This document shows, piece by piece, positions 12,865-23,967 of a stretch of DNA of 64,000 bases; position 1 is the stretch's first letter, and each line of letters starts with the position of its first letter. The notes beneath the pieces are model-generated. The model had not been told where the DNA came from. It was given only the letters and a program-made list of their open reading frames with translations, and did not search any database. The position numbers and the translations under genes are program-made. Source of the DNA: Bradysia coprophila (Eukaryota > Arthropoda > Insecta > Diptera > Sciaridae); assembly GCF_014529535.1 (NCBI RefSeq), contig NW_023503501.1, forward strand, positions 5,586,150 through 5,650,149, given 5' to 3'.

Positions 12865-13160
12865 TGTTTGATATTTTTGAAAAATTGCTCCTCATGGCAC
12901 ATTGACTTATTCGAGATTTTTCGCGCAAGAGAGCTTACAATAATCTGCTAATATCAGGTCAGGGATTGGTAAAGACAAAAAAAATAGTTTTACTCAAGTT
13001 ACGGCCATGGAGTGCTGAGAAAGTTCGAACTAATTTTTCGGCATTTCCACCATATCTTCTGAACGATTAGCTCACAGGTAAAAAAAACGTTTATGAAAAT
13101 ATGTTGAATACCTAGATAGATATGGTAGTTACGCCCTTTACCGATGTTGCCCTCTATGCA
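12865..13160. repeat. Dispersed repeat with GTTACGCCCTTTA block, copy 1
   Basis: Shares GATATTTTTGAAAAAT near its start and GATATGG.AGTTACGCCCTTTA..GATGTTGCCCTC near its end with 50565-50725. A further piece at 13955-14012 matches the sequence just after it (CAAGAACAGGC.AAG ... TTTTGTAT.GAA). A (GTTT)n run follows at 13255-13271. Confidence 0.6.
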
Positions 13161-13571
13161 AGAACAGGCAAAGGAAAAGTTTTTGTTAGTTGACATTTGG
13201 CCTCTTGTTTTGTATTGAACATCCGTAACGCAGTGGCATACCTATAATATAAAGTTTGTTTGTTTGTTTGTCTCTATGTAGAAGCCCAGACGGAAAGTCC
13301 TAGCAACTAATGAGGAAAAGTTGGGAAGAACGTGCGAGAAATTTTACACTTTTATGCTATATTTGACGTACGTTTTTTTGTCTTTTACGTCTTGGATGCG
13401 TTTCTTAATCGTAGAAACTTTTTTGTAATATTTTTGGGGAAAATTTATTTTTGACGTGTAAAAATTGAAAGAAAAATTTACTTTCAACGCGTGAAAATAT
13501 TATTGAAAGGATTGTCATTAAAATTATCCCGAGCAAGGGTACTAGTACCAATACTACTGCTTCGTGGAGGC

Positions 13572-13801
13572 CAAGGTTCTGAAAGAACAGGTAAAGACAC
13601 TTTCGAGTTGATCACGAAGGCGGTGTGATCAAAATTTTCCTGTAGCGCCAACTAGTTTTGGAAAATTTTATATGACGATTTCAACTTAACAAAAAAAAAT
13701 GTTTTCAAGTTGACTTTTCAAACAATATACATGTCTGAATTGTCAAGATTTGTGTTTATCCCGCCTTCGTAAGTGTCTTAACCTGTTCTTTCAGAATCTT
13801 G
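13572..13801. mobile_element. 230-bp hAT-like MITE with 8-bp target duplication
   Basis: TIRs CAAGGTTCTGAAAGAACAGG and CCTGTTCTTTCAGAATCTTG continue inward to AAGACACTT/AAGTGTCTT. GTGGAGGC directly repeats at 13564-13571 and 13802-13809. Eight-base duplications are typical of hAT elements. Confidence 0.88.
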
Positions 13802-14483
13802 GTGGAGGCCTCTTATTAAAATTTTCTTTTGTCTTTCGCCTACTCTATATACAATGTAGTCCTGACACAAAAATGCAACATAATAAAATTATGTGTACGG
13901 TTAGAGCTGTATGTCAAGTCTTTGTAAATTATCTATTGAATGGGACCAACCACATCAAGAACAGGCGAAGAAACGGTCATTTGGCTCCTTATTTTGTATG
14001 GAATGCCCCTGATTTAAATTCTGTTCTTTTGCCTGTTATTGGAGTGTGTTAATGAAACAGATCGTAATTTTTCAATCAACAAACCAAGCACTAACAAAAT
14101 CGAGAAAATAGAGAATAAAATTTCTACGCAGTAACATTGCACCAACCTTACAAACTTAAATTATATGAATTATATAAATTTTTACTACTGCATCGAGGAT
14201 GTCCCTCCAGAAAATTCTGTTCTTATGCTTCGTTCAGTGCTTCGCTGTTAAAAAATGTTTGATCAAAAATTCGCAAATTGCGTGCGTCAATACATTCTCT
14301 TTGAATGTATCTACTGGTAAATAGTTTTCAAAAAAATTCGAAAAGCAGATATGTCTTGTCGTCATCTGCACAAAGTCAATAAAACCAAACGAATTTGACA
14401 TAAAATTGAAAACATCTTACTCATCATCCGGAATGGGTTCTGCTTTTTATGTAAATACCATATTTTGAACCGACACAGGCCTT

Positions 14484-14520
14484 TATAAAAATCTGCTTCG
14501 CTATTTTATTTCTCTCATTA
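14484..14520 (+). promoter_or_regulatory. TATA box and initiator of the small peptide gene
   Basis: TATAAAA lies at 14484-14490. An arthropod-like initiator, TCATTA, lies at 14515-14520 with its A at 14517, 33 bases downstream of the TATA start, the normal spacing. The ATG follows about 70 bases later at 14587. This is a compact focused promoter of the kind found on highly expressed secreted-peptide genes. The position is inferred from motif spacing alone. Confidence 0.6.
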
Positions 14521-14586
14521 CAATATCAAATCTCTGTTACACTAAGTTGGAGTTAATAATTTTCAACCACGGCAATAATCAGCAAG

Positions 14587-14739
14587 ATGAAGTTTGGTAT
14601 TTTTCTATTTGTTATTCTCGCATTAATTGGGGCTGCATTCGGTCAGTGTTGGCGAGACGAAAATGGTATAGAGTACTGCGATAACACACCTGAGTGTTCA
14701 TACGACCCAGTCGAAGATGAGCTGATCTGCTTCACGTGA
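14587..14739 (+). CDS. Small secreted cysteine peptide, 50 aa, intronless
   Basis: I do not recognise this peptide. The ORF encodes 50 residues. The first 19 or so form a clear signal peptide: MKFG, a hydrophobic core FLFVILALIGAA, then FG-Q as a plausible cleavage site. The mature part is about 31 residues, acidic, with four cysteines (CW, YC, EC, IC) that could form two disulfides, and ends ...LICFT. A TATA box and initiator lie upstream and AATAAA lies 23 bases after the stop, so the whole transcript would be only about 270 bases. The spacing of these signals makes a real gene far more likely than a chance ORF. Possible roles include an immune peptide, a salivary or cuticular factor, or a protease inhibitor; none is shown by the sequence. 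It stands alone among repeats and I found no paralogue in the window. Confidence 0.75.
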   Translation: MKFGIFLFVILALIGAAFGQCWRDENGIEYCDNTPECSYDPVEDELICFT

Positions 14740-14761
14740 TAGCTGCCCGTACAAACGGATA

Positions 14762-14767
14762 AATAAA
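14762..14767 (+). terminator. Poly(A) signal of the small peptide gene
   Basis: AATAAA 23 bases after the stop codon, followed by a T-rich and TG-containing stretch (TTTTCTTTATGTAATG) suitable as a downstream element. Confidence 0.6.
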
Positions 14768-14970
14768 CTTTTCTTTATGTAATGTATCTCATGATGGCAA
14801 CCTGTTTTCTTGCCTGTAAAAGGTTGTGTACCGCGGATTGGGACTAACCACATTTTTTTTTAATTTGATTTTCTTGCGTAATGTAAATAGTTACAGCTAT
14901 AATGAAACACAACTCTATAACATGAATAATAATAAACTTTTACGGGTTCTCAGCGTGTGTAATAGTCATT

Positions 14971-15082
14971 TGTGTACCTGTTTTGGACGATTGATTTTAG
15001 GCAATTTCGCGGATTGTAGGCCGAACGAAGTGAGGTCTACAAGCGAAAGTGCCTTAAATCAACCGTCCCAAACAGGTGCACA
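14971..15082. mobile_element. Short fold-back MITE
   Basis: TGTGTACCTGTTTTGGACG and CGTCCCAAACAGGTGCACA are inverted ends. The inner arms GATTTTAGGCAATTTCGC and GCGAAAGTGCCTTAAATC also pair. Confidence 0.7.
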
Positions 15083-15364
15083 TGTGAGTTTTCATGCAGA
15101 GGGCTGGAAACCCGAGAAAATTCGAAAAATTGCCCTCATTTTCGGCCCCGAAGCATGAAAACATTATTTGCTATTTGAAAAGTTTAAATTAAATAACTAA
15201 AAAGTGACAAAACATAGTTTTCTTCTACTACTTTAAACAAAATGTATATCCCAGAGCAGAGTGAACATAGAACATCAGTGCTTGCATTAATGGTGAAGTT
15301 TAGTTATTTACGTATCGATTGAGGCGAAAGAGTTACGTATTAAGTTTTACCAATGAAAGTATAA

Positions 15365-15505
15365 ACCAGGTATGGCCTGTTCATACAAACCGGAGGACAT
15401 AGCAATTTCATATAAACAAACTCACCTCTCATGAGAGGTGAGTTTGTTTATATGAAATAGCTATGTCCTCCGCTCCATACAAAGTTTGACCATACCTTGT
15501 GTTGA
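15365..15505. mobile_element. Palindromic MITE with near-perfect 82-bp core
   Basis: CGGAGGACATAGC (15391) to GCTATGTCCTCCG (15472) folds back around CTCATGAG with one or two unpaired bases. Weaker pairing (AGGTATGG / CCATACCT) extends the element outward. Confidence 0.8.
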
Positions 15506-16309
15506 CGTTCATTGAGTTTTACTAGGCTGGAAACTAAGAATCTGTTTTTTACGATCAACTGAAATAAGGCCCAATCATGGCCTGTGAATACACGGAAATA
15601 GGTTCAGCATTGAAATTGGTAACATCGACAATTAGTGTCTAAATAAGAAAATCGAGGCGGACAGATAATAGTTATTTGTTGACTTATTTCAGAATTCAAA
15701 TTTTAAAAAAGCTGATAACAAAATCGAAACAATTCGAACCCAGGTAACCTAATTTACTGTTCGGGAAAAGAACACCACAAAACCATAATAATCCAGAGAT
15801 TGTACAGAACAATTCCTTTTTCATCCTGGAGTACCAAAAACGTCACATTCACTCACCAAATTTAGTACCAAAAGAGCAACATTCTCCCCTACTTTTTTCT
15901 CTCAATTTTCATTCCCGCTTATGTCATTTTTATTATTTCCCAGATGTGTCAAGTCGTTGTATGCACGCGAATATGATTTTTTTAGTTTTTTGTGACAATG
16001 GATTGCTTTTGGCATTTATACAGATGTCTTTCGGCATTCATACGGATTTGACATGGTATGTAACATACTATTAATCTGTTAATCGAGCTACGTGCTCGGT
16101 GCGTCATTTTTAGAAGAAAGTACCGAAAATGTTCATATCTTACATAAGGACGAGGCGCTGAATTGATGGATACAACCGGCAAAACTAGCTCAGAAACATT
16201 TAAGTGATTTAACGGTTTTTTTCTGTTTCTTCAACCCACAAACATGATGCCATGGCACTGCTCCTAGCATTAATCGAGGGGGTATTCACTGCGAGGAATC
16301 TCACTTTAA

Positions 16310-16790
16310 AATCTTGGAATCTTGAAATGTATCTTGGAATCTTGGAATGAATCTTGGAAATGGTTTATGAGTACGTTTAGTGTGATTATTGAGATTCCGT
16401 TGTGATTCTCTTGCCAAGATTGGGATTCTATAGTGATGATTGGGATTCTCTTGCTAAGAATAGGATTATATTGTGATAATTGAGAGTCTCTAGTGAAGAT
16501 ATTTGAAGACAAAGACTCTTGTGAATATAAAGATTCTATTGTAATTATTGAGATTCTCTAATGATGATTGGGATTCTCTTGCTAAGAATAGGATTATATT
16601 GTGATAATTGAGAGTCTCTAGTGAAGATATTTGAAGACAAAGACTCTTGTGAATATAAAGATTCTATTGTAATTATTGAGATTCTCTAATGATGATTGGG
16701 ATTCTCTTGCCAAGATTAGGATTCTATTTTAATTGTTGGGAGTCTCTTTCGAAGAATGGGATTAATATAGAACATATTTGGAGACATGAG
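16310..16790. repeat. Minisatellite array, 128-base unit
   Basis: Two almost identical 128-base units at 16434-16561 and 16562-16689, and a partial third. Each is built of shorter GATTGAGATTCTCT-like subunits of about 25-35 bases, which continue in diverged form on both sides. Confidence 0.9.
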
Positions 16791-17940
16791 TTATGATTTC
16801 TCGATGGGAGTTTCAGCACACAACATTTATAGGTACACATGTCTGACATACGAGTGTTAATGATAATGGTAGTGTTACATGTGCGCTATTGCTTAAACGC
16901 ATATGTCAAGTAAATGGAATGTAAACGGAGAGGTCGTTTTGAGTCTGAAGCCGGCTTATGGATAAATGCGTGCGCCGTCTTTCAAGTCATTAGTCTTAAC
17001 ATTACTCGACCACATTTGACAAATGATCCGCCGCTAAGTACATTTGTGTCTCAGTCTCTAGCTCTTTACACAACGAATGTTTGCGTGATTTCGAAGCCAT
17101 ATTTCGACGCGAGATTTATGACATTTTATTCAAAAACTTACCGTCACACTGAATTTGGCTACGCAACAAATTTACTCTACATCGATAGCGTTGCATCAAA
17201 TTCTTTTTGTGCAGAATTGCTGTATTCCAATGTCACTGGAAATAAAAGATACATTGGATGCAATGCAATGCAAAATTAACACCTCGACTGAATTTATGAG
17301 TTAAATTAAGGATTGCATACGCCGCTTTATGTAGGCTCAGTAACTAGATAATTTGCGCAAATGTCGTATAATCTATAAATGAACTTATAAGTTGGAAATT
17401 ATAAGTAAATTTCCAGAACTTCTTGTGTGAAGATGTGACTTGGACTTGACGTCCTTGGTATCCTGAAAAAGAAAAATTCGGGAGCAAAGTTGAAATCCCG
17501 TTAGTTTTTGGGAAAAAGGGGGGGAGAAGTCTGATGTGCACTATTTTAGTTTTCGATCCTTATCGAACATTTTGGACAAAATATTTCATATTATTATGGA
17601 TAATATCGATGGAGAATTAAATTTTCTACACCAAAGAAGCTTTTGTGAAATTTTTTGGACAATAGGGTCGTCCAAAAATGTGGACAAAGTTTTTTTTTTT
17701 TTTTTTTAAAAAAAAACATGGCATGAAACCATGTTTTGACACCTTTATTGGTATGCTATAGTACAATCTTAACTTATATGTTAATTTATTACTATTGATG
17801 ACAAATGTTACCAACTGTCTCTCTGTTAGAGACAACCAGCCGAACGTGTGTGAGTTTTTCCATTCCATTGATTGGATCTCATTTTGATGATGGTAGCATC
17901 GTTCACTGCGACATCTGTATTTCAGCAACCCAGACCTTGA

Positions 17941-18115
17941 GAACATTCTCTTCAACGACATAGCCAAGCACCTTACTATATCGCTTGCTTGATTGCTGAT
18001 TGAAGAGCTTTTCCCATGATAATACCGACCAGAAATTCTATGAGAATGTCTTCTACGACGTAGCCAAGCACCTTACTAAATCGCTTGCTGACTGCTGACT
18101 GAAGAGCTTTTTTGT
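17941..18115. repeat. Tandem duplication, about 100-base spacing
   Basis: GAGAA..TCTTC.ACGAC.TAGCCAAGCACCTTACTA.ATCGCTTGCT...GAAGAGCTTTT occurs at 17941-18012 and at 18042-18112. Confidence 0.8.
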
Positions 18116-18489
18116 TCCCACCATTTGCTGATAGATGGCGATTGGTGTCTGATGTATTCGCTCGTTGGATTCGTATATCACATAGCATTAATAATTTTTT
18201 TTATTAATGTGTCAGCGATTTCGAACTTACGAACTTTCAGCACAATAATTCAGTGTGAGGCTAACGACTTACACACTGCGCTATTGAGTCGACAATGTGG
18301 ACAAAGTGAAGAAATATTTTGAAACATTTCATTTTTCACTGTTTTTATCGCATACGACGTTGATGCACGGTTTGCGAGGTTTCCAATTGAGGCGCGAAAA
18401 AAAAAATATTATAAAAGCTTACAGCCGAATCTACGCTGCATCGATAGTGTTTACATCACATTGGAGGTCACTGGAAAGTTACATTGTCA

Positions 18490-18605
18490 AAATCAGCACA
18501 CTTTAAGCATAAGTGGTACTCTAAATAGAGAATTGAAATGGGACAGTGTATCAAACAAATTTTGACACTGTAAAAATATCGGGAAACAATTTTCATACAA
18601 AACAG
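18490..18605. mobile_element. TTTAGAGTACCAC-family MITE, partial
   Basis: GCACACTTTAAGCATAAGTGG, then TACTCTAAATAGAG, GGACAGTGTATC.AACAAATTTTG and TTTTCATACAAAA.AGTA, matching 58520-58620. Confidence 0.6.
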
Positions 18606-19129
18606 TACTGAAAAATTTTAATTTCGTCGGTGCAAAGTTGACAGCTCATCTGTTAGGGTGGCGAATATTTTCGCGTGCGTTGTTGTGTCAGTAACAACAG
18701 AAAATAAATTGAAAAACGTTCCGAAAATTCGAAATTTAATTTCGTTCACTGTTACAAGCATATTGCTGGTCGTATCCACAGTTTGACGCTCCAAATTCTT
18801 GTCTTTATTCAAACAAAACAAAATTTTATTTCCTCAAATGCTTACAAATAATACAAAAATATCGTTCCCCACGACCTGTGTGTTGGCGCTAAATGCTTTC
18901 GTAATGTAACCGAGTTTTTTTTTTACTTTCTTTCTTTAAATAATAATATTCTCCTTGTAGGACGCACTAGATTCTCATCATATGAAATAAATGGAAAAAC
19001 AGTTTTTAAAAGCAAAAAAAAATGAAAATCAAAAAATGAAAAATTTAAACCAAAAATCACGCTGAATGTTAACAATCACATCTTCACGTCTCCATAAGTA
19101 TTCTCTGGGAGAAAAGTCCCCGATTCCCT

Positions 19130-20482
19130 CTATTGAGTCGGCGAAAATTTCGTTGGCGACAAAATGCGACTGTGCATGTCTTTGATCAATGGCACCGTGT
19201 ACGCGACACATTCATCCCAGCCGGGTGATCGCCATGCAGCCTCTCGATTTTCTTTCCTTGCTTGCAACGACTTATAGCCTGTTCAACAGAGCATTGAAAA
19301 CGTTAAACATAATCCGCCTATCGACCAGTCACTGGTGATATTAACTTACACCAAATGTGATGTACATTGTACAGACGACCGACTTGCGAAAAGAATCCCG
19401 CAAACGCTTCGTTATTGGTTTTCCTGAAATTAATGGCTCGCGCCCAATTGTTACCCCATTCGATCATCGTTCCCGGCTTCAATCGATATGATCTCATTTC
19501 GTAGATGTTACCACCTTCGCGGGACTCGATTTGCGGCCAGTAACTGAATGCTAACAAATATTGTAGATGACGCGACCGCAAGTAATTACCCCGTTCTTTG
19601 GATAGTTTAAGGTAATCCTGTGCGGGTTATGTTATTGGTATAACTGGCCATGTAAATTATATTGGCAAGACATGTTACCTGGTCGGCGTAAACGATAGAG
19701 TTCGCATGATCGATTGCCTCAAAACCACCGGTATATTTCCATAAATGTACGCACTGGTCCATATCGCCTACATTCACCGTCCACGATCCAATCAGTTCAC
19801 AGTTGAGAGTATCCTTTTTCGAGTGAATAAATTCGACGACCTTTTTGCTGAATCGACAGAAAAAAAAAACAGTTTAACATTCACCTGGACCCTGAAATGA
19901 ATTCGCTTTGTCCACTTACTAGTTGTCTAAATATTTTTCCATACAATCGGGCCGAACGTTGTGCGTATTCAAAGCATAAATAACTTCTTTGTCCGACAAC
20001 ATGCGACTGTGCGGCTCTTTAGTCGGTTCAATGCGTCGCACCAACAATTTGCTCAACCAGGACTCGGATCCTTCTGCATATTGAGCTGATGTTGTCGACA
20101 GAGTTCTGCAATGGCAAGAATGGAATTTAATTGACTGAACCGAAAGGTCGTAGGTCACCAGAGAGGATCAAAGGTGAAATGGTATAGTGCGTTGTCAATG
20201 TCCTGAGTACGAAACAAGCATCCGTTGATCCCAGTGTTTCCATTGCAGCCGCTTCACATAAAAAAAGAGTAATAGTAACGGGAAATTAAATGTTGCAACA
20301 GGTATCTAGGGTGGCGTGAGGTCAAATAACTACTACAGGTAACTAGTGGTTAATCTGCTGCACCAAAAACCGTCCGTTTCCATTTTTAATTTTTTTGTGT
20401 GAAGTGGAGCCACAGGTGTCATTGGGACCAACGGATGCATGTTTGGCACTTACGGCATCGAGACGATTTGTGTACGAAACAT
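19130..20482 (-). CDS. Nipsnap: NIPSNAP family protein, five exons, complete
   Basis: NIPSNAP proteins are mitochondrial; in mammals they act in the matrix and as mitophagy signals at the outer surface. Exons: 20482-20454, 20105-19920, 19847-19679, 19617-19350, 19278-19130. All junctions are GT-AG, frames join without a break, and the product is 266 residues, the usual size. Exon 1 is only 29 bases and gives [10 protein letters not shown]. With exon 2 (TLSTTSAQ...) this makes a basic, Ser/Thr-rich N-terminus like a mitochondrial presequence. Conserved blocks are [51 protein letters not shown] (exon 3), [26 protein letters not shown] and [17 protein letters not shown], with the family C-terminus SPTQ. 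The start was chosen because it precedes a perfect GTAAGTG donor in the required phase; a longer 5' exon cannot be excluded. It is transcribed away from GlcAT-I, 1.2 kb off. Confidence 0.95.
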
Positions 20483-21661
20483 GTGCTGCTTAGCGAATTG
20501 ACGAACAGAACATAGTGGCTTTGTGATACGATCTGATGAAGTGAGCAGACCGTGGAGCAAGAGACAAAACTTGCGCTATACTTTTAATAATTTTGATATC
20601 TTCCATTTCGCATTAGGATCAAATCGAGGGTAATCTTAGGAGAAAATAGAAAAACCCGGAAAATTTTCCATTCAAATTTCACAAATTCGGTCAATTTCAA
20701 ATCCATTCCAAGCGATTGATAAACAACCGTGACAACCGTTTGACTAGAGGTCTCGAAGGTTATCTTATCATTTTTTTTTTCTTTGCATCTAGAGCCGCAA
20801 ACAGATCTTTCATTGTTCGATTACGTATACGGTGACGAAAGAGATAAAATTTTGTTTGTCCCGTTAAAGAAAAATTCTAAAACGTAACACCGACCTTACT
20901 GACTGTCGTAGCATAGTCGGCGAAAACACCTTATACCGGGCCAACAAAGCCATATTATTTGTGCACAAAATGGAAAAGCTTGGTAAACGAAAAACAGCGC
21001 CTAGTGCTCGGTAAATTTCAACTTAATAATTAAAAGCGTAGACTTGTTAAAACCGACGTTCCCCACGAACAGAAATATTGTACAACTTAGATAAAAAAAA
21101 TTATTTTGGTTAGAAGATAGTGCAATGACATTTGTTGACAGATGGACAGGATAGGATCGTTCTATAACTCTGAATTGAATCAGTTTAATGTTTCTGTATA
21201 ACAGTTTCTTGATGGTTTCGAAATTGTGTCGTGACCTGTTATTTCATTATATTTCTAGCTCTAACGACTGTGACTAGATCATTTATAAGGTGTAAATAAT
21301 TCCGATTTAAAGTAGCCCTTCTTTATGGTCTTTTAGTCTGCAGAGGTGCTGCCACAAATTCATTATGTCCGAATTTTCAAATTGAATCTGACATTCTTCC
21401 CAATAATACAAACTGTTCGAACCGATGTGTGATGGTAGTGTGTGTGGTGTAGATGGTGTGGATGTCTTAATGACAGTTTATTAGTGATCTCACCTGTTTC
21501 TTTCAAGTTATACACACAACACTAGTCGACTGGTGTCCACACGTAAACAATTTCGTAAAATAGTTTTGTTTTAGACTAATCTTCCTTCCGTGTTCATAAA
21601 TGACACACCATCCTAAAAATAAATTTTCGCACTCCCCCATATCCAATCGAACAGATAAAAG

Positions 21662-22837
21662 ATGAACGAAATTCGTCTGAAACCGAAAAATTTACTAATC
21701 GTCATTGCCATTAGTTTCTTGTTAATTTGGTGGCTGTTTCACAATAATCGATGTGTAGTATGTATACCAGTATTGCAAAACCAATTTTTTTTCTTCATTT
21801 ATTTAAATATCATTCGAACAGCAGAAAGACATTGATGGGGCCAACACGAGTGGATTATCACATAGTAATTTACCAGTCATTTACGCAATCACACCGACTT
21901 ATGCACGACCTGTACAAAAGGCAGAGTTGACGAGGTAAATCGAATCGAAGTGTGTGCGTGTGTGCATATATATAAGAGAAAACGAAATCGTTCCAGATTG
22001 TCTCATGTTATTAAGTTGGTGCCAAATATTCACTGGATAATAATTGAAGATGCGTCGGAAACAACAAAACTAGTGAAATCGTTGCTGGTCAGAGCTGGTC
22101 TCGTCTCAAGAAGCACTTTGCTTAATTCAAAGACTCCTGATGATTTTAAGCTTAAAGCAAAGGTACCCCAAATCAGTCGTTTGACTGAGCCTATTCTCTC
22201 TTATTCATGCAATCAACTTTCCGTCAGGATCCGAATTGGTCGAAGGCTCGGGGAGTCGAACAGCGTAATGCCGGTCTGGCGTGGATCAGAAAAAATATGA
22301 CCAGAGACCCGTCCAAACATTCAATCGTCTTTTTCATGGACGACGACAATACCTACAGTTTGGAGTTGTTTGAAGAAATGGCCAAAATTGGACGGGGAAA
22401 GGTTGGTGTGTGGCCGGTTGGTCTGGTTGGTGGATTGATGGTGGAGAAACCGGTTATGGGCGATGGTGAGATTATCGGATTCAATTCTGCGTGGCGTCCC
22501 GAGCGCCCATTCCCCATCGATATGGCTGGCTTCGGAATTAGTGGAGATCTCATTATGGATTATCCAGAAGCGTCGTTCAGTTACGATGCGCCAAGGTGAA
22601 TACGAATTAATTTAGACTCAGTCAAGACAATTGTTCATTCTACTTTTCCTATCCAGAGGCTATCAGGAAAGTGAAATCTTACGACATTTGACGGTTGTAC
22701 GTGACTTACAACCGTTAGCCAACAATTGCCGTGAAGTTTTGGTGTGGCATACCCGAACTGAGACACCGAAATTAGATGCGGAAAATAAATTGAAGAAAGA
22801 TGGACAGAAGGCAAGTGATGACGGTATGGAGGTGTAG
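21662..22837 (+). CDS. GlcAT-I: Galactosylgalactosylxylosylprotein 3-beta-glucuronosyltransferase I (GlcAT-I), five exons
   Basis: A Golgi type II membrane enzyme that adds glucuronic acid from UDP-GlcA to Gal-Gal-Xyl, finishing the linker on which heparan and chondroitin sulfate are built. Exons: 21662-21757, 21822-21934, 21997-22162, 22228-22595, 22657-22837, with short GT-AG introns of 61-65 bases, giving 307 residues. A short basic cytoplasmic tail (MNEIRLKPKN) is followed by a membrane anchor at residues 11-26, a short stem, then the GT43 catalytic domain: PVIYAITPTYARPVQKAELTRL, PNIHWIIIEDA, RNAGLAWIR, and the metal-binding DDD of FMDDDNTYS at 163-165. WPVGLVGGL, RPFPIDMAGF, APRGYQESEIL and VLVWHTRTETPKL follow. 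The WHTRTE block and the -EV C-terminus match the GlcAT-I (B3GAT3) group rather than the GlcAT-P/S group. The frame is intact throughout, so the gene looks functional. Confidence 0.96.
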
Positions 22838-22963
22838 AGAGATTATTAGTTGAATTGAAGTGGTTTAACCTTTGTTGAATAGTTTTTTACGATCAAATTT
22901 TATGAATCTTGACAACAAAACGTCCCAGTCTATGGAACGAACTCTATTATGTACTTTTGTGAC

Positions 22964-22969
22964 AATAAA
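22964..22969 (+). terminator. Poly(A) signal, GlcAT-I
   Basis: AATAAA 127 bases after the GlcAT-I stop codon, in a T-rich context. Confidence 0.45.
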
Positions 22970-23431
22970 TTATATTTTTGATATTTGCATCAATGTTTGT
23001 CGTTTTGTAACGCATAACCGATCCGATACAAAAGAACAAAATTGTAACTTTCGTTCTTGGCACTTCAACATATTTAGGGCTTTAGTTAAAATGCTCTTCC
23101 TCCCCATGAACACACATTAGCAAACTTATGCTATGTGCGTGCAGTCACATCAGCTGAAGGAACTGCAGATCCAAAAAAGTGGTGAATTAATTTTTATAAT
23201 TAGCTAAATGCAGAAACGGACATGTAATATTAGTGAATTATAAGAAAAATGAAACTTACGAAAATGAGACTTCGTGCGATTGGGGAACAAGCGGTCTCCG
23301 ATTTTAATGAGTGATAGCTCGTTGTATTCGTCTTTCAATTCTAAGAAAATACGTATCTTTCACTTTTTCGAAAAAAATTATTTTCTGTGAAAAGCGTTCA
23401 AAAGTAAAGAAAACAGTTTTTCGACAATAAC

Positions 23432-23737
23432 TCAAGAATAAATTATTGTAATATTATACAAATGTCGGCCTTGGAAAGACCTACAGTTAGAGTATACGCA
23501 CTGGCTGGTGCGAATACATTCACGACAGCTATGACTAAAAATGTAGTGAATGTTCGGAGAGTCCGCCTTCACTGCAGCTTCGATGTTCCGCAGAACTAAG
23601 TATGGAGTGTTGTAGCTGGTCTCACCCACTATCGTTCCACGTATAAATGAACCCAATACTTTTGTGCTGCAAGCCTTTTTCCTTCTTTCTGAGGGATCTA
23701 CAGCTGGAACAGTATCCAGTTGTTCGGAATGTGACAT
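23432..23737 (-). CDS. Unrecognised ORF, 101 aa
   Basis: An open frame starting MSHSEQLDTVPAVDPSERRK. It has more mixed composition than its AT-rich surroundings and several charged, protein-like stretches (GSFIRGTIVGETSYNTPYLVLRN). I recognise no domain. It has no signal peptide or membrane segment, and the last 15 or so residues look like read-through into AT-rich DNA. It could be an exon of an unknown gene or of a decayed one, or chance. Confidence 0.2.
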   Translation of the reverse strand: MSHSEQLDTVPAVDPSERRKKACSTKVLGSFIRGTIVGETSYNTPYLVLRNIEAAVKADSPNIHYIFSHSCRECIRTSQCVYSNCRSFQGRHLYNITIIYS

Positions 23738-23967
23738 TTTGGTGCGCCTGAATACAATAGTGTGTTATAGGCATTTTAGGAGAACATCGTGCCGAGATCC
23801 CTTAAATGTCAATACCATACTTGAAAAAGCGAAAAGGAGAAAACCGATGTAGGGGCAGAGTAAGTTCGCGTGTCAGTTTGAATAATGTTCGCTTATGATT
23901 CCCAGGGCAATAGTAGATAATATATTACACGGACCAAAAAGGTGCAGCTTATGGCTACGGTAGTGAA

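Larger units (their letters stand above)
14770..19129. other. Spacer between the small peptide gene and NIPSNAP
   Basis: No gene seen. It holds the palindrome at 15391, the tandem array at 16434, the duplication at 17941 and a TTTAGAGTACC-family copy at 18490-18605. A poly(T)/poly(A) hairpin lies at 17690-17716. The 121-codon frame at 16914-17279 has no support as a gene. Confidence 0.5.

Noticed and set aside
12608-12871. 87-codon ORF
   Set aside because: It lies inside the 406-base fold-back, which is palindromic non-coding DNA.
15727-15745. tRNA B box (reverse complement GGGTTCGAATTG)
   Set aside because: No A box or cloverleaf stems at the right distance.
16434-16689. CRISPR-like repeat array
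   Set aside because: Units are contiguous tandem repeats without unique spacers, in a eukaryotic genome.
16914-17279. 121-codon ORF with several cysteines
   Set aside because: No signal peptide, no recognisable domain, no promoter or splice support; the composition is like the neighbouring spacer.
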